From a virus: a DNA stretch of 31,180 bases. Shown here in pieces: positions 29,710 to 31,180 of this stretch (its first letter is position 1; the number at the start of each line of letters is the position of its first letter). Where the stretch lies: positions 1 through 31,180 of the IMG/VR virus record IMGVR_UViG_3300046481_000005; one strand, 5' to 3'. A model generated the notes under the pieces. The model worked only from the letters and a program-made list of their open reading frames with translations, ran no database searches and was not told the DNA's origin. The translations under genes and the position numbers were made by a program.

Positions 29710-30348
29710 TCACCACCCGCAACGCTTCGGACGACGGGACTTATGCAGGCGCTCTCGGCTGGGCTGCATAAGTCCCCAGCCTGCGCTCAGAGACGTGTCG
29801 CGGAGGCCCGTCTTGTTTTCACTGTCGATCCAAGACGAGTTGCCGGTGAAGGCGACAAGCCTTCCCTTGGCAGAAGTGTCTTTCTCTGCGGGAGAAGAGG
29901 TATCCACGAATAGTTTGCGAGCCCCAAAGCCGTAGAGAAATACGTCTCGGGTCATATCCTGAAGGGAGTCGTTTACCGACGCCGCGAGCTGCTTCTGAAG
30001 CGCTTCAGCGACCTCCATCATTTCGGACAGGCGCATCTTGGTTGTGGAGCCAACTTTCGGCATGGGGTAGAAATGGGCGTCGGCCCCATTTTCGGCAAAG
30101 AACTTCTCGCCAGCAGCTTGGATCGTCTCCGGAGTGACCTTAGCCGGAAGCTTGAAGGCGTCAGCCTCCATGGGATCGTCAATAATAACCCGGTCAGCGG
30201 TAAGACCCAGGATAGTGTTAGACTTGCCACCACCTCCGAAAGGAACTGCGGCGTTCGCCCTGGCGCACTCCATTGAAATTTTATCGCGCTCAAAGGCGTC
30301 AATTATCCCGCAATAGTTGCAGACCAGAGGATTTTTTCTAGTGGCCAT
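29710..30348 (-). CDS. Hypothetical protein with N-terminal CxxC
   Basis: 212 residues from ATG 30348, which has AAGGGAAG about 7 bases upstream; the longer reading to 30456 lies in a leader with hairpins. CNYC at 10-13 with a single later Cys near 28 suggests a partial metal site. A Gly-rich loop (PFGGGGKSN) is present but does not fit Walker A spacing. Middle helices (MRLSEMMEVAEALQKQLAAS) are followed by a Ser/Asp-rich region and a very basic C-terminus (SRERLHKSRRPKRCGW). No family recognised. It has its own candidate promoter region, so it may be an independently controlled early gene. Confidence 0.6.
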   Translation of the reverse strand: MATRKNPLVCNYCGIIDAFERDKISMECARANAAVPFGGGGKSNTILGLTADRVIIDDPMEADAFKLPAKVTPETIQAAGEKFFAENGADAHFYPMPKVGSTTKMRLSEMMEVAEALQKQLAASVNDSLQDMTRDVFLYGFGARKLFVDTSSPAEKDTSAKGRLVAFTGNSSWIDSENKTGLRDTSLSAGWGLMQPSRERLHKSRRPKRCGW

Positions 30349-30376
30349 AGGAACTTCCCTTTCCAGTTGGCTGTGA

Positions 30377-30402
30377 ACTATAAAGGTGCGATGGACCGCA
30401 CC
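30377..30402 (-). promoter_or_regulatory. -10 box with adjacent inverted repeat (candidate promoter/operator)
   Basis: On the minus strand TATAGT (30382-30377) matches the -10 consensus at five of six positions. Just upstream lies the inverted repeat GGTGCG-GTCCAT-CGCACC (30402-30385), in the spacer where a repressor could bind. No good -35 box is present, so the promoter may need an activator. It precedes the 212-aa gene by about 30 bases. Confidence 0.4.
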
Positions 30403-30421
30403 GCCCAATACTTGAAAGTTT

Positions 30422-30449
30422 TGGGCTGGGTGTGTGGGAACCCAGCCCA
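30422..30449. terminator. 10-bp stem hairpin between early genes
   Basis: Arms TGGGCTGGGT (30422-30431) and ACCCAGCCCA (30440-30449) around the loop GTGTGGGA. On the minus strand it follows the 119-aa gene by about 20 bases but is followed by AAAAC, not U's, so termination would be inefficient or Rho-assisted. Confidence 0.45.
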
Positions 30450-30469
30450 GGGGCATGACTTCGAAGGGG

Positions 30470-30829
30470 TTAGCGGGAGGCTAGGGGGTGTATGTTCCCG
30501 CTGAACAAATCCTTAAGCCAGTCGACGGCGAGACGCAACATAATTCTCGCTCGTCTTTCGTCTTTTTTCGGAGGCGTCGACCATCGTTTAAACGCCTCCA
30601 GAAAAATAAGCTCGTCCAGGGAGGGGGAGACACGGCGGCCGGTGAACCGGCGCTCACGGTCGCGCTCCATCTCGTAACGCTGCTTCTGCATCAGCCACGC
30701 CCATTCTGTCTCAAACCAGCGCCGCGCGCCATCGGGGACTTTGAACGTGTTGAACCCCAGGCGGATGGCGTCTCGCTCCGAAGGGGTGAGCTGAACCCAC
30801 TCTTGCAACTCGTACTGGCAAACGATCAT
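30470..30829 (-). CDS. Hypothetical protein (119 aa)
   Basis: 119 residues from ATG 30829, with AAGGA about 8 bases upstream and 1 base after the previous stop; the longer open frame upstream overlaps the neighbour. The product is rich in aromatic and charged residues (WFETEWAWLMQKQRYEMERDRERRF), followed by a helical C-terminal half (LDELIFLEAFKRW, IMLRLAVDWLKDLF). No family recognised. It is in the same leftward transcript as the 77-aa gene. Confidence 0.6.
   Translation of the reverse strand: MIVCQYELQEWVQLTPSERDAIRLGFNTFKVPDGARRWFETEWAWLMQKQRYEMERDRERRFTGRRVSPSLDELIFLEAFKRWSTPPKKDERRARIMLRLAVDWLKDLFSGNIHPLASR
30586..30593. repeat. GTTTAAAC palindrome, copy 8
   Basis: Lies in the 119-aa gene as GCG-TTT-AAA-CGA (Ala-Phe-Lys-Arg), another frame, with CGTTTAAACG intact. 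Confidence 0.6.
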
Positions 30830-30830
30830 A

Positions 30831-31064
30831 TTAGATCCTTCTTCTTGCGATGTTCCACAGCTTGAGAATGCGCGCCTTGGCCTGCTCAGACGTTTCATCC
30901 TCCTTGTCGAGGATAATATTGACGCGGGTGTATGAGTCCGGATCTGTTGTCGAGGATATGTCGATCTCAAATTCTTCGTTATCAAACGTAATCATGACAA
31001 CGGCGCTAAGGTCGATATACACTGTCGTTTCAGCATCGTAACGGCTTTGAAATGCAACGATCAC
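30831..31064 (-). CDS. Small beta-domain protein (77 aa)
   Basis: Starts at GTG 31064, overlapping the upstream stop as GTGA. The 77-residue product has strands TTVYIDLSAVVMITF, EEFEIDIS and RVNIILD followed by a helix (SEQAKARILKLWNIARRR). This is the same order of elements as each half of the 230-aa protein at 18090-18782, suggesting they share a domain. Function unknown. Confidence 0.6.
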   Translation of the reverse strand: MIVAFQSRYDAETTVYIDLSAVVMITFDNEEFEIDISSTTDPDSYTRVNIILDKEDETSEQAKARILKLWNIARRRI

Positions 31065-31180
31065 AGGATTTCTTTCTCGTCTGTTATGAGCGCGGCGATC
31101 TCGTCGGCGCGTACTCGTTTATAGCAGCTATGTGAGCAGTGGTGCGGAAGAAACGTGTACTTCGTTTGGTCCCGCTCTTG
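31061..31180 (-). CDS. C-terminal end of a gene cut by the window edge
   Basis: Thirty-nine codons open to the right edge, ending at TGA 31061 in a GTGA overlap with the next gene. The visible part has a His/Cys cluster, LPHHCSHSCYKR, that could bind a metal ion, then an acidic helix (DEIAALITDEKEIL). The rest of the gene lies beyond base 31180, so no product can be named. Confidence 0.5.
   Translation of the reverse strand, partial: QERDQTKYTFLPHHCSHSCYKRVRADEIAALITDEKEIL

Noticed and set aside
30200-30240. Walker A motif in the 212-aa protein (PFGGGGKSN)
   Set aside because: The spacing GxxxxGK(S/T) is not met and no Walker B follows.

Overview
The window is a slice of a tailed bacteriophage genome, or possibly a prophage since nothing here decides between them. 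It is GC-rich and densely packed. Its protein families (adaptor, nozzle, ejection proteins and COG5526-type lysozyme as found in phages of Hyphomicrobiales, plus an Omp25/31-like porin) point to a podovirus-like phage of an alphaproteobacterium. That host assignment is inference from protein resemblance; no database search was possible. Terminase, portal and capsid genes are absent and presumably lie left of base 1. No integrase or CI-like repressor is recognisable.

Left arm, bases 1-18093, plus strand: virion and lysis genes. Two tandem glycine-rich tail proteins (the first cut by the window edge) are followed by a gp80-like tail protein, a small protein, a head-tail adaptor, a large tail nozzle protein, a zinc-ribbon protein, a small beta-rich virion protein, a Ser/Gly-rich structural protein, a GNAT acetyltransferase, a 1724-residue ejection protein with an internal S74-like region and a lysozyme-like region, a second internal virion protein, a collar-type tail fibre, a Cys-rich protein, a modular endolysin and a one-TM coiled-coil lysis candidate. 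Many junctions are 1-4 base start/stop overlaps (ATGA, TAATG), implying translational coupling.

Right arm, bases 18090-31180, minus strand: DNA metabolism and early genes, converging on the left arm with overlapping stop codons. Reading leftward from a TTGACA promoter near 26.92 kb: a HTH protein, family A DNA polymerase, a small helical protein, a Cas4/RecB-like Fe-S nuclease, a zinc ribbon, a VRR-NUC nuclease, a SNF2-type helicase, a conserved helper protein, a Cys4 protein with a Pro/Gln/Gly tail (ssDNA-binding candidate), and three small genes. Upstream of that promoter, behind a strong terminator, is a phage-encoded outer-membrane beta-barrel gene, then a string of small early genes around two tRNA genes (a class II-shaped tRNA with anticodon UAU, and tRNA-Pro UGG). 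The final gene is cut by the right edge.

The most unusual signals are eight copies of the palindrome GTTTAAAC (six as CGTTTAAACG) scattered over both arms, where well under one would be expected by chance; the outer-membrane barrel gene; the odd UAU tRNA; and a 196-base nuclease/helicase overlap. No CRISPR array, insertion sequence or rRNA was seen.
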